From positions 62,001-126,000 of the forward strand of contig SNVD02011052.1 of assembly GCA_013180625.2 (NCBI GenBank): 64,000 bases of DNA, given 5' to 3'. The stretch is from Boswellia sacra. Its lineage: Eukaryota > Streptophyta > Magnoliopsida > Sapindales > Burseraceae. Under the pieces are notes generated by a model that saw nothing but the letters and a program-made list of their open reading frames with translations, ran no database searches and had not been told where the DNA came from. A program made the translations under genes and the position numbers. Shown here piece after piece: positions 10,500 to 22,480 of this stretch (its first letter is position 1; every line of letters starts with the position of its first letter).

Positions 10500-13400
10500 G
10501 GGTTGTAGAACTAAAAGCCATTCTCTATTATTGGCTTTATGACTAAAATGGTGGTCTTAACTTGAAACACTTCGAGGTTAGAGGAGAATGCAGCTCACAA
10601 CCCACACATGGGTGAAAGGACATCTGGACCAAGAGGGAATCAAGATGAAGTTGATCTAGTAGTGGTAGATTTGAGAAAATAGCTAGAACAAGCTAGGAAG
10701 GAAAATAGGGAGCTGTACAGGAGAGTGATAGGAAAGAAAAGTGTTAGAGAAGTAGCCAACAAAGGAGAAGAAGCTGAGAGTGCAACCAGAAACTGAAAAA
10801 CCCCTCTGACCCTAAGCTAAAAAGGAGAGAGAGGCAGAGGTAATCCTAAATAGAACCCAAAACTAGAGAGAGAAAACCCCTTGGACCTGAACCCAAAGAT
10901 GCTTCGTATGGCGGTAGTGAAGGTGAACCATATGGTGGAGAATAGCATGAAAGACATAGCCACAACCAATCCTCTTAGCCCATTAGCTCTCACTGTCTAG
11001 AGAATAAGCCAAACCCATATCTGACCATATAAATAGCATTTTAAAACCAGAGAAGTTTACCATGCCCACCCTGAAGCTGTTTGATAGGAAAGGGGACCCA
11101 GAATAACACATGTCCCTTGAAACATCTAATAATGCTCTGCTCTGTAAGGTTTTTCCTACAACTTTGAGCAAGTCGGCTTTGAGGTCGTTTAAGTTGCTAC
11201 CATTGGGATCGATAGCCAACTTCAACGAATTGGCAGGGACATTCCTCTCATAGTACCTTAGGAACAGAAGGTAACCAAAGACCATTGCAGACCTATATTC
11301 CTTGAAAAAGCTAAATGAGAGAAGTTAGAGAGTTCATGATGAGGTCCAACAAAGAGCTAACTAGGTGGAAAGATCTAACTCGAAGGTAACGGCTGGTGCT
11401 TTTAAATGTGCGGTGAGGACCGGGACAAAATTCCATTAGTACTTGGTTCAAAAGGGGCTCAAAACAATGAAGGAAATCGAGGAAAAAGTTGAAGGGTGGA
11501 TTCGTTTTAGAAAAAGATGAGGTTCTCTAGCAACATGAAACCACTCTGCTGACTGTTAGAAAGAAGAACAGGGAGAACAACAACAGGTGACATAGAAGAG
11601 GGGAATGGCCATGAAATAGGAGGATAGATTGAAAAGGCAGAGGCTAGATGTGCAATAGTAAGGCCACCATACCTCATATCCCTTTTAACACAACCATAGT
11701 GAAGATATAGCAAATGAACAAAGATAAGGGTATATTTAGAACACCAATACCCTTGCCTAATGAACCTCAACTTGATAAAAGTATATACTTATCGTTTCAT
11801 TCTACTTACGGATACTTGAAAGAAGAGTGCAAGGACCTGAGGGCCCAAATCGAGATCATGATATAAGAGGAGTTATTCATCGGGTATGAAACCCAGGCAT
11901 CTGAGGAAAAGGAGAAAAAGATTGAACAACCATACACCCACCCCTACAGAAACTCGTGGCTGTGAGCGAGACATCATCCAAGACACCAAGGGCCAGGCAC
12001 ATCACAAAAGTAAATGGGGGAAAAGACCTTCACACCATTTATGGGAGATTTGATATGAGGCTATCAAAATAGAGAGGGAGTAGAAGGTGATCGTGTTGGT
12101 AGCAGACGGTGAACCATGGCTGGACTTCACGAAGTCGGATTCATAAGGATTGCAACTCCCTCATGAGGACCCTTTGGTGGTGACCCTTACTATTACAGAT
12201 TGTGATGTAGCTAAACTGTTGGTAGATAGAGGGAGCAGCGCTGATATAATCATTTTAAGCACTTACAAGGGAATGAGGCTTAATGAAGGCTTGATCAGGT
12301 CAAGCAGGGCCTTACTAGTGAGCTTTAATGGGTGCAAGACACAGCCCGCGAGAGTCATATCCCTACCTGTGACTTTTTTTGGAGAACATTGTTGATAGAT
12401 TTGACACAGGAGTGTTGCAATCCATGGGATTCATGATAGATCATCAAGGGGTGCAAATTGTTACAATGGTCAAGAGTGCACATGAACCAGAATGAGGGGT
12501 AATTTCGTAAAAGAACTGGTATTGCTGTGCAGAGAATTAAATGTTAAGATTTATGGTTGTAAAAGATCTTGAAGTCAGCTTTCCAACACATTTGTCAATG
12601 TGTCATTTTGGAGTTGTCTGTAGGGATTTATGACTATCTCTTCACAGCTGGTTCATAATGAATGCTGCATTAAAGTCCACATTAGAATTTGAATTTCTAG
12701 CTTAGTTGGTTGTGCCTTTATTACCTAATGAGTTTACTTATGGGTCTTAGTTAATAAATGAGTTGTCAATGTAGTAGTTGAGCTATAATTGTTGAAATCA
12801 TTTAATTATTGTCTTTTACCTATGCTTAGAGGGTTGTTCCAAGTTATTTAAGTTCCAAAGTTGTGTATTCAAGGGAGGAAGTTTTGAATTCGAATTTGAC
12901 TGAAATTTCAGTGTTTATACTGATTTCTCCTTAACTCTGTATCTCTTGGTGGATTCCATAGAGTGGTGAGTTAGTTTAAGCCATGTATCCTTGGTTTGCA
13001 TCCTTGGGTGGTGAATTATCTGTATCCCATTGGTGTTTACTTTGGTGGTGAGCTTGTTATCCCTTTCAAAGAGTGTTTGTTAGGTTCCATTTTATTTGTT
13101 CCAGCCATTGGTTGAGTTGATAATCAACTTGAAGATCCTATCCTGATCTACTATAATCCAGCAGCCCGGTATCAAGATTTCTTGATGATCGATTCACCCT
13201 TTGCTTATAACGTGATAATAGGTAGGACATGGATACAAAGGATGGAGGGAGTGTCCTCTACCCTACATCAATTGATAAGGTGTAGGATAACGGTTGGGAA
13301 AGGAGTAATGATGATCAGAAAGGACCAAATGATGGCCAAAAACTGTTACACGGTTGGCTCGGGGAGAAAAGAACTTTTAGACAGGGAAACAGATGGAGAA

Positions 13401-16250
13401 GGGGCAGACAACCCCTGTCCTATGCAAACTAAATAATAACTGCATGAGATGCTAGGCGTAGAGGAATCAGAAAAAAAGTCCCTAAGATCGAGCCCTTGGA
13501 GGAAATAAACTTCGAACCTTCAACACCGGAGTGTAGGCTCTTTATCACCAGTTATTGAGTGAAGAGAGAAGAAGAAAATTGAAAATAGTGCTAGATAGGG
13601 ACGCTGACGTGTTTGCCTAGACTGGGCAAGGCATGTCGAGAGTAGACCAAAAAGTGGCATGCCATAAACTAAATGTGGTAATGGGAGTGGTACCAATAAG
13701 ATAGAAGCTATGGAGGCATGCTCCGGAAAAGAACAAGGCTGTGAGTGAGAAGATCGATAGGTTATTGGGAGCAAGATACATAAGGTAGGTCGCCTACCTG
13801 GAGTGGTTATCAAACGTAGTAGTAGTACCAAAGAAAAATGGGAAATGGCGCATCTATGTTCATTGCACCAACCTGAACAGAGTCTGCCCCAAGGATCTTT
13901 TTCCTTTGCCCACGATAGACCAGATGGTATATGCGACCACTAGTTACACATGAATGGAAGCTTATATAGATGACACGGTAGTTAAAAGTAGAAGGGCAAA
14001 GGATCACTTGTGGCATTCGCAAACCGTGTTCAACATACTCCTCAGGTACAGAATGAAACTGAATCTTGATAAATCCATCTTCAAGGTCTCCTCTAGGAAT
14101 TTCTTAGGGCACATAATTAGTAAGAAGGGAATAAGAGATAGCTCTAGGGTAAATACAAGCTTTGATGGAAACTACAGAGCTTAAGGATCTGAGAGAGGTT
14201 CAGGACAGGAAGAGTAAGTACCCTTAACCGCTTCATCTTTAGACAGTTTGATAGATGTCGGCCTTTCTTTCATGCAATCAAGAGGGGTAGAAGGATAAGA
14301 TGGGAAAAGAAGCAGGCTAATGCACTCTAAAAGCTGAAAAGTACTTGAGATAAGTGTCAACCCTTTTCGCAATCATCTTGGGAGAAATTTTATACCTATA
14401 TCTAGTAGTTTTGGCTACAACAGTAAGCAGTGACCTGTTGAGGGAGAATGAGAGGGTGTAGAAGCTAGTAACGTTTGTTAATAAGACACTTAACGATAAG
14501 AAAACAAGATACATAGCTCTTGAGAAGTTTATCCTAGCCCTGGTGCATGCAAAGACCCGATTGTTACATTACCTTGAGACCTACCCCATCCATGTCTTGA
14601 CCACTTATTCCTAAAGGCAATACTAGCAAAACCAAATCTGATAGGCAGAATGGCTAAGTTAGCCTCGAACTTAAGCAAGACATTACCTTTCACCCTAAGA
14701 CAGGGAGAAGAGCGCCGGTCCTAGCTGATTTCCTTCTTGAATGCAAAAGCATCAAGGACATCACACTAAAAGGACTTGAAGATGAGAAGGAAGCATGGTA
14801 AATGTACATTAGTCCTCAAACTTGGCAGGAGCGGGAGTAGGAGCAAGGGTCCAACTCTGGACACTAGAAGGTCTGATCTTAAAAAAGGTAGCTAGGCTTG
14901 AGTTCCTAACCTCTAACACTTAGACGAAGTATGAAGCTCTAATCTCAGGACTACAAACAATGAGACATCTAAGGGTGAAGCAGTTAGATCCGCGATTCGA
15001 CACCTTTTTGACGCTCATGTCTTTAAAGTATTCAACTGAGGCCTTTACTTCACTCAAATATTATGTTATTCTCTCATCTCTAGACTCATACTGTTTGATA
15101 ATCGGGGCAAAGCACCTATGGATAAAATCAATCAAATACTGTTTGATAATAGGGGAGCCGTATGAGGAGGTTCTTTCAGACCCTACCTGAAATTTCTGTC
15201 AATAGAGGAGTCTGATGTAGTATTGCAGGATAGACACAAGGGAAGCTACGTGAATCACTCCATAGGATGTAGCTTCGCCCATCGGATAATAGGCCAAAGG
15301 TACTATTGGCCTTCATTCCTTGATGGCTCAGAAGCCTATACACGAAAATGCCAGAAATGTCAAAAACATGCTAGTCTCATTTACCAATCAGTTAACCTGA
15401 TCCACCTTATATCATATCCTTTAGCCTTTTATCTAGTGGGGGTTAGATATTGTGGGGCCCTTACCTAAAGCTTCAAGAGGAAACTAGCTTGTACTTCTTG
15501 CAGCAGACTATTTTACAAAGTTGGTAGAGGCCCAAGCTTACAAGATAGTAGCATCCTCTGATATATAGAGGTTCATCTAGGAGAATATTATTTGCAGATT
15601 CAAGGTATTGCAAGTCGTCATCTTAGATAATGAAAAACAATTCGACAACAAGGCAGTGAGAGACTTCTACCAAGAACAAGGCCTTAAATTCCATTTCTCC
15701 TCTAGGAGCTATCTTTAGGTGAATGGATAGGCAGAGATCACCAATAAAACGATCTTTAACTACCTATTGAAAAAACTAGATGAGAGGAAAAGGAGATGGT
15801 TAGAAGAGCTGTCCAATATCCTGTGGGCTCATAGAACCACCCAGAGGAAACCAACAAGAAAGACACCTTTTGCCTTAGCATATAGAGTAAAAGTTGTGAT
15901 CCTAATGAAGCTTTGTTACCTACCATCAAAGACAAGGCAATATCGATATAACTAGACCTAATTGAGGAGAATAGGGAAACTGCTGCAATCAAACTGGCAA
16001 TCTACCAACATGTCTTAGTAAATGCCCATAATAGCCGGGTCAAATTCAAGAAATTCAATATAGAGAAATGGGTGTTGAGAAAGGCCATGAAGAATAGGTA
16101 AGAGCTCAACGCAGGGCAAATGGAAGCTGAATGGGAGGGACCATACTTGATTCAAAAGGCTTTGGGCAAGGATCATACCTATTGACTACATTGGAAGGTA
16201 AGCAAATTCCTAAGCCTTAGTATGCTCTCCATCTTTGGGAATAGTATGCT
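10500..16250 (+). pseudogene. Decayed gypsy gag-pol
   Basis: Many frames and stops, but clear plus-strand fragments. The gag remnant runs to about 12060. The protease is at about 12150-12395 with LVDRGSSADII, where DNGSS is the usual active site of this lineage, and its C-terminal part is at 13182 (AYNVIIGRTW). An RT remnant covers about 13800-14180; it jumps from the first RT motifs directly to YIDD at about 13963, so most of the catalytic core (about 60-70 residues) is deleted. RNase H remnants are at about 14440-15150. The integrase zinc region (CQKCQKHA) is at about 15340-15370, and an integrase core and C-terminal part with LWAHRTT runs from about 15480 to 16200. It is not functional. 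Confidence 0.85.
12400..13170. other. Non-coding insertion inside the gypsy protease region
   Basis: The protease reading frame breaks after about 12395 and resumes at about 13175. The intervening roughly 770 bp has no coding character on either strand and is more T-rich than its flanks. It has three loose repeats of about 48 bp at 12945-13070 around the words TTGGTGG and GTGGTGA. It may be a solo LTR or other nested element, but I could not find matching ends or a target duplication. Confidence 0.5.
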
Positions 16251-16429
16251 TGATAACTTACTCATAGTCGATAGAGAAGTTGCATTGGAACTTTCTGTAT
16301 GCTTGAAATCGCAAATGCACTTGATTTAGTTAGACCCCAAAAGAAAAGAAGGGGTTAATATAGAATATTTTGTAGAAACTAATTTGTACATGATTATTGA
16401 TTGTCTCTTCTCTTCTATTCCCTATCACC

Positions 16430-17040
16430 TAATAAACTAAAAAGGTAAACCTTTGCACTTCGAGTATGTTAGATCCAAAAAAATTGAAAAGGTAAGCCTC
16501 TGTATTTCAAGAATGTTTAATCCTCTAAAAAAAAAATGAAAGGGTAAGCCACTGTACTTCAAGCATATTTGATCCTAAAAAAATAAAAAGATTAAGCATC
16601 TAAATTTTAGGCATATTTAATCCTAAAAATTTGAAAAGGTAAGCCTCTACATCAGGTATGTTTGATCCTAAAAAATTGAAATGGTAAGCCTCAGCATGTC
16701 AAGCATGCTTGATTCTAAAAAACTGAAATACTAAGCCTTTACACTTCAAGCATACTTGCTCCTAACAAAGAGAAAGGGTATGACTCTGTACTTCAGGCAT
16801 GCTTGATCCTAATACACGGAAAGGGCAAGTCTGTGTCCCCAAAACAAGTTTGACCCTAAATGATGAAAAAGTAAACCTCTACATTTTACACATGGTTTAT
16901 CCTAACGAGCTGAAAAGGGAAAGCGTCTGCTTATCATGTATGCTTGATCTAAACAAAACTGAAAAGGTAAGCATCTGCCCCGTAGACATGCTTGATCCAA
17001 ACAAAACTGAAAAGGGTATGAAAATACTCCTATAAAAAGC
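16430..17040 (+). repeat. Tandem array in the gypsy 3' region, ~52 bp unit
   Basis: About 12 degenerate copies of a unit with the words GGTAAGCCTCT, TTCAAGCATG and TTGATCCTAAA. It is non-coding. Such arrays between integrase and the 3' LTR are common in Tat-lineage elements. Confidence 0.85.
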
Positions 17041-17084
17041 AAGCCCAACATTTGACATATTAATGCAAAAGAAACAAAAGGGAC

Positions 17085-17620
17085 CAAACCTTTGAGTGCC
17101 TAAATCTGGGATAAACTAGACAGACCTCAAAAATTTAGGAACCAAGAGAAATGGGATTACGAAGTGCCTAAATTAGAGGGGAACCCAAATAGACCCTAGG
17201 CTTTTGGAAACATAGGGGATCAAAATACTAAGTGCCTAAGTTGAAAGGGACCTTGTTAGGTCCAAAACATTTGGGAATAAGGGAGATCAGCATAATAAAT
17301 GCCCAAGTCAAGGAAAGACCTCGAATAGGTCCAAAGCATTTGAGAAAGAGGAGATTAGAATACAAAGTGCCCAAATCAAAGAGACCTTGATCAGGTCCAA
17401 AGCATTTGAGAATCGAGGGATCAGGATATAGAGTGCCTAAATCAAAGGGAGATCTTGATTAGGTTCAAAGCATTTAGGAATAGGGGGAAATTAATTTCAA
17501 GTGATTGAATCAAGGCGAACCTGTAATAAACCCTAAGAATTTGAAATGAGAGAAACAAATTAGCAAATACCCTAAATCAAAGAGGGCTCATACAGGGCCC
17601 AAGCATTTTGGTACATGAGA
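17085..17620 (+). repeat. Second tandem array in the gypsy 3' region, ~62 bp unit
   Basis: About eight degenerate copies built on AGTGCCTAAATCAAAG and GGTCCAAAGCATTTG. It is unrelated in sequence to the array just before it. From here to 18373 I see only decayed non-coding element sequence. Confidence 0.8.
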
Positions 17621-18373
17621 AGCAAGTTAACATGCTTTCTAAACTGGGATCAAACTCTAAGTTACCAACAAACTAGCACCTTTGGGCTCCTCTTTCATAG
17701 GGATTACAAATTTGGGTACAATTTCTTCACTTTTTTGGTGGCCCAAGGATCAGCCATAGCTTGTAAAGGTAAAGGAATTGACTGTGAGGGGAGAGGAGTA
17801 GAAGGGGGAGCCCATGAGAAACCCGGGTGCTTCCTTTGCCATTCTCATAATATACGATAGAAACCATGAAAGGATAGTTGGCTAATTAAAGGTTTCCTAG
17901 AAGGCATTCAGGGTCCATAGAATGAAAGTTGATGAATAGAATGGGAAAACTTGCTAGAATAAAAAGGAGATTAGAAAAGAAACGCATTGGGGGCAAGATG
18001 GTTAGAAACCAACAATGGAACATAAGATTGTTTTAAGTAGCTAAGAAACTACAATAGATAGAGAGAGGTGCAAGAACACCGCGTTTCGATACTATAAGCA
18101 AGACATGAGGTGATAGTCGAGGAAAAATACAAGTGGCTACATGTAGAAAACGAATAGACATAGCTTTAAAAGGGGGAAGAGTCATAAGTTAATCAACTCC
18201 TTGAAGGGCAAAAGCAAAAAAACCACAAGAAGGAATTTCCCACTTGGAAAATATATGCAGATTTTTTAAGAATAAAGGGGACTAGGCTAGAGGCAAGGCA
18301 ACCTAGGCTATGAGGAATGTTTTGCATAAGCCCCAGCCCAATCAACACTAGGTTTTGCGTAAAAGAGGGTAAA

Positions 18374-19064
18374 TGAAGGAGTGATTTTAGGCCTCCAAGC
18401 TGAAGCCTCATCCAAGACCTTATACAACTCCAAACCAGCCCATCTCATCAAACTCAAGTTATAAGGCCCTATTGAAGCCTACTCAAATATGGACCCAACC
18501 GAGCCTCGACTACAATGTCCAACTCATCATTTGTTTATATTCCAAGAAGGAGAAAAGAGCCTAGGACTTCATGTGGGTTGACAAGGAAGAGAGAGAACAT
18601 TTCAAAATTAAAACAAGAAAGAGCAAGGAGAAATCCAGTAGACAAAGTAGGGAGGCTAGTAGAAAACATGGGTGGAAAGCTTCTATACAGTAAATAATTA
18701 GAGGTTAGAGGGCATGGAAACGTGAGGCCATGAGGGAGCTTGAGCTTTCAAGAGGAGCAACTCCAAAATAGGAAAGGAGAAAAATTGGAATCAGCCCAAA
18801 TTTGGAAATAGACTGCAAGGGGTGAGGGGCTCAAGAGAGGCTAAGGGGAAAACATACAGCTTCTAATGGGAGACCTTCCACCATTCGAAAAGGGATTCTT
18901 CTTCTTCTTCTTCTTCTTTTTCCTCCGAAAAAAAAGATACTGCTGGCTTATTGATTGCTAGGGATATACTTCATTCCAGCTTGTTGTTACTATTTCTGAT
19001 GTTTAGATTATTTGACATCTACCAAAAATTCGTGCCTTTGTAGGTATAACAACCCCCCCTCTCC

Positions 19065-19105
<41 letters not shown>

Positions 19106-19229
19106 CCGAAATGGAGGAGCTGCATAGCATGGAGACTGAACCAAGTTTGTCAGGCCATTAAGGAGTCTTGGGGTTGGGAATAGGCTGCGATTTGATCCTG
19201 TGTGAAAGGAGCAGTTTTTGGTTCCGTCA
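18374..19229 (+). repeat. 3' LTR of the old gypsy element
   Basis: It matches the 5' LTR from TGAAGGAGTG to TTCCGTCA and lacks the palindromic insertion. It holds the (CTT)n run and a long C run. Confidence 0.9.
19066..19104 (+). repeat. Homopolymer run of 39 C
   Basis: In the 5' LTR the same place reads only a short C-rich stretch (about 10313-10324). It may be a real expansion or an assembly artefact. Confidence 0.9.
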
Positions 19230-19234
19230 CCACT

Positions 19235-20460
19235 CCTATAAGATAAAAGTTCGTTTTTGTTGCCATGACATTATGTGTAGCAAAGGTCATTTTTTTACGC
19301 CTTTTGGATTTAATCTACTTCCTAATAAGGAAATGAAAGTTGATTCATAACTTATCTTTACTCCATGTGAAATTCACAAAAACCATTATAGCCCTTAAAG
19401 TCATAGCTCTAATATCTATCAACATGGGTTGATCAGAATATTGTTGGTACTACTAGAAATGAGACCGTAACATAAAAATATATCAATTCTAGCCTCACAT
19501 TCCAAGTAGTAAGGCATCGATTAATTTCTAAATTAATGTTATTTCCTTTTGCCTGCCCGGTACTTTGTGGACCATTTAAATATGTTAGGTACTTAAAAGG
19601 CTTTAGAAATCAAATTACCAAATGAATGCTTGCAAAATTCTTGATCTAAGCTTGATATATATCTCATTTAATAGAGCTGGTCCTCACTTGTTCTTCTTTA
19701 AATCAAAAAACAAAGAATTTTTTATCAACTTCCAAAGTAAACTTTGTAACGTACTCTTCTAAATGTATTTAGCAAGAAATTTGCATAGAGCAATACTTTA
19801 TAACTGCAAAGTCAATCCCATCTTCAACTCGGTAGTATGCTTAAAATAACATACCTCATACCAATGTGCCATTAGTTACTCGTGTTGTGGAATATAATGT
19901 TAAATACACAATCAATAAACTCAAATATTATCATCCAAGAAAAAAATAAAATAGAAAATAATAGAGATGCAACAAAAGACATGCAAGATTTACATGATTC
20001 GGTAATATGCTTACGTGTCACGCCTTAACATCTCTTATTTAGAGACTTTAGGGGTGATTGAATAAGAAATTAATAAAAAGGATCTCATCAATATCTCATT
20101 TCCTTTTTTTTTTAATATACATCCCATGAATTTATTACAACATATGACCATTTGTTCAAAATAAACTTTACATACACTGGTGACTAAAATCAATACATAA
20201 GTTGCTAGTCACATAACAAAATCTCCCATCATAAGCTAAGAGAATCTAGACCGTCCCCAAAACTCATCGTATGCATGCAGACTCCAGACTCCCTAGGAAA
20301 GCTCTGGAACACCACTAGTATGAACATCTTTCTGTGTAGAGGGAGGGGGTCAGCATAAAGCCCAGTAGAAAAGATTCTAACATTATACTAAATCACACGC
20401 ATTCAACAATTACTCAATTACAGAATTACACACCCAATAATAACAAATCAAACAATTATG
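19235..20460. other. Intergenic, no gene seen
   Basis: AT-rich, with stops in all frames. Short stretches look like old retroelement remnants, but I cannot place them in a family. Confidence 0.5.
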
Positions 20461-20483
20461 TTCATTCGCACATCAAGTTTATA

Positions 20484-20680
20484 TTTGTGTTCTCCTTGGA
20501 TCCGTAGACAAAACGGTCCATCCAAGGTCCAACACATCATGTTTATTATATTCGTGTTCCCCTTTGATCCGTATACAAAACGGCCCATCCAAAGTCCAAC
20601 ACTAAAAATTTCATATCCGCATTCTCCTTGGAGCCGTATACAAAACGACTCATCCAAGGTCCAATGCATACATTTATAAC
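20484..20680. repeat. Three tandem copies of a ~68 bp unit with hairpin potential
   Basis: Copies centre on about 20500, 20567 and 20635, each with CCGTA(G/T)ACAAAACG. In copy 1, CCTTGGAT pairs exactly with ATCCAAGG across about 19 bases; copy 3 pairs nearly as well and copy 2 less well. This may be part of an LTR, not resolved. Confidence 0.75.
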
Positions 20681-20783
20681 CTTTCAATATAATCTCTACG
20701 ATAAATTTCAAGAAAATACAATTTTTATAAAAAATTCTGGACTTTCAGAAAGTTGCAGTCGATTTGGGTCGGTTCTGTAATTC

Positions 20784-21262
20784 TGCTAGACACTCGACAT
20801 TGTGCCGCTCGACACTCGACACTGTGTCGCTCGACACTCGACGCTAGACGCTCGACACTCGACTCATGCATGTCGAGTCGTGCATGAATACGTGATACTT
20901 TTCACTCGACACTCGACTCTGTTCACCGCCGACACTCGGCAGATGCCTCTCGACACTCGACACTGTTCGCACCCGACACTCGACATCACTCACTAGACAC
21001 TCGACACTCGAACCTGCAAGTCGAGTCGTGCATGCAGCATGCGATATTGTTCACTCGACATCACTCACTAGACACTCAACACTCGAACATGCACGTCGAG
21101 TCGTGCATGCAACACGCAACACTGCTCACTCGACACTCGACCTGTTCACCCCCAACACTCGACATATTCCACTCGACACTAGACAACAGCCACTCGACGC
21201 TCGACTCGTTCACACCCGACACTCGACATATTCCATTCGACACTCGACAAACGAATGTCGAG
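20784..21262. repeat. Minisatellite built on TCGACACTCGAC
   Basis: Dozens of copies of GACACTCGA-type words, with longer units containing GTCGAGTCGTGCATG at about 20872, 21018 and 21096. Apparent ORFs here are by-products of the repeat. The same core word recurs in the centre of the inverted-repeat element at 53.4-54.0 kb. Confidence 0.9.
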
Positions 21263-21263
21263 T

Positions 21264-21843
21264 GTTGTCGGATGAAACATCAATATTTGAATCCAGAGTT
21301 GTGAACCTGTTCTATTAAGTCGGTCAAAGCATCTCATTTCCAGATTTCGACTTCCAACTTTAAAAATTCATCAAAATTTCATTTTAACTTCAAATTCAAT
21401 GAAATTAGCGGCTAAATAAAGCTTCGTGTGTCTATTTTCCTAAACAAATGAAAAATCATACAATTCTCAATCTAGAAAAATGCATCAGCTCAAACAACAC
21501 AGGACAATCACATGAACTACAACTCCTCCTCAAGAACCATCTCTACTTCACTTCATAAGCACTTAGTTTTCGCACATACTTCCTCATTCAAACAACAAAA
21601 CAATCAATTTAGAATAGGTCACATGCATAACAAACCAATATCAATTAAAAAAAAAACAAAATACATGACCTGATGTAAGTATAGTGTTAGAAAATCCCTA
21701 CTTGTATTCCAAGCTTATACACCTCTTTGAAATTTTTTCTCTCTTTTCTTCCCTCTTTTTTCTTCTTCTCCTTCTTCTCTTTTCCTCTCCCTATAACCGT
21801 GAGACTCTCCTCCTCTCTATCTCTCGTTTCCAGAAAAATCCTT

Positions 21844-21847
<4 letters not shown>
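21264..21847. other. Intergenic, no gene seen
   Basis: AT-rich, ending in a long polypyrimidine stretch (about 21735-21800). No coding signal. Confidence 0.6.

Positions 21848-21880
<33 letters not shown>
21848..21880. repeat. (TA)n microsatellite at the left edge of the viral insertion
   Basis: About 33 bp of TA repeats directly before the viral intergenic region. A matching TA run lies at 38860-38889, just past the right viral edge. Confidence 0.95.
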
Positions 21881-21883
<3 letters not shown>

Positions 21884-22480
21884 GACAAGATGTGACTTGA
21901 TGTGACGTAAAGTAATAAAGCATGAGATGAGTCATGCTAGTGTAATGATGTAATGTTGTCTTTATGTGTGAGTCATGTAGTGAGGTGTCTAGTGTAATGA
22001 TGATAGTGATAAGATGTGAGTTGTAAAGTAGTGTGATGTGACATAAAGTATGTAATAACGTGTAAAGGAGATTCCTTAGAGATAAGGAAGCATCCTAGCA
22101 TAGTATCCTGGCTTTGCCTATATAAAGGATACGAAGGCTTTGTTATTGTACTCTGAGCTTCTTTGTTTTTATGGTATCAGAGGCTTTGCTCCCAAAAGGA
22201 GTTGAAAAATAAGGTTAAAAATAATAAAGTTCTCTCAGTTCGGCCCTGCCATCGGTTGAATTTTATCATTTTGATATCTTATGGATTTCTGAGTTATAAG
22301 TTGTGATTCAGTTAAGGCTATCCAGAGTGAAGAAATATAGATTGAGGATACTTTTCTATTGTGGTGTGAATGCTCGAAAAGAAAGCCAAGGTGGCGTGAG
22401 AAAAAGAGCTAGGATTCACAAGAAAAGTTATATCTATATTCTCCTTTTGTAGTAAGACCCTGAGAGGCAACATAAGGACA
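21881..22480 (+). promoter_or_regulatory. Viral intergenic region, copy 1: promoter, primer site, leader
   Basis: It contains TGACTTGATGTGACG, two TGAC words like a plant as-1 element, a TATA box CCTATATAAAGG near 22118-22129, and a tRNA-Met type primer site TGGTATCAGAGG at 22182-22193. It is collinear with copies at 36177 (plus) and 38811 (minus). Compared with those it lacks about 80 bp between the TATA box and the primer site. Confidence 0.8.

Larger units (their letters stand above)
9190..19229 (+). mobile_element. Old Ty3/gypsy LTR retrotransposon, Tat/Retand-like, decayed
   Basis: A roughly 10 kb element with direct LTRs (9190-10446 and 18374-19229) and a perfect 5 bp target duplication CCACT (9185-9189 and 19230-19234). 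The LTRs are clearly diverged, the internal coding region is full of stops and deletions, and two tandem-repeat arrays fill the region before the 3' LTR. The protease, RT, RNase H and integrase order is the gypsy order. It is inserted just beyond small-gene copy 1, at the end of host unit 1. Confidence 0.9.

Noticed and set aside
16430..17040. CRISPR-like regular repeats
   Set aside because: Units are degenerate and adjacent, without unique spacers, in a plant retroelement.
20484..20680. Compensatory base changes in the tandem hairpins
   Set aside because: On checking pair by pair, copy 2 has mismatches and not matched double changes, so covariation is not supported here.
20802..21318. ORFs of 64-96 codons rich in Thr, Arg, His, Ser
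   Set aside because: They are translations of the TCGACACTCGAC minisatellite in different frames.
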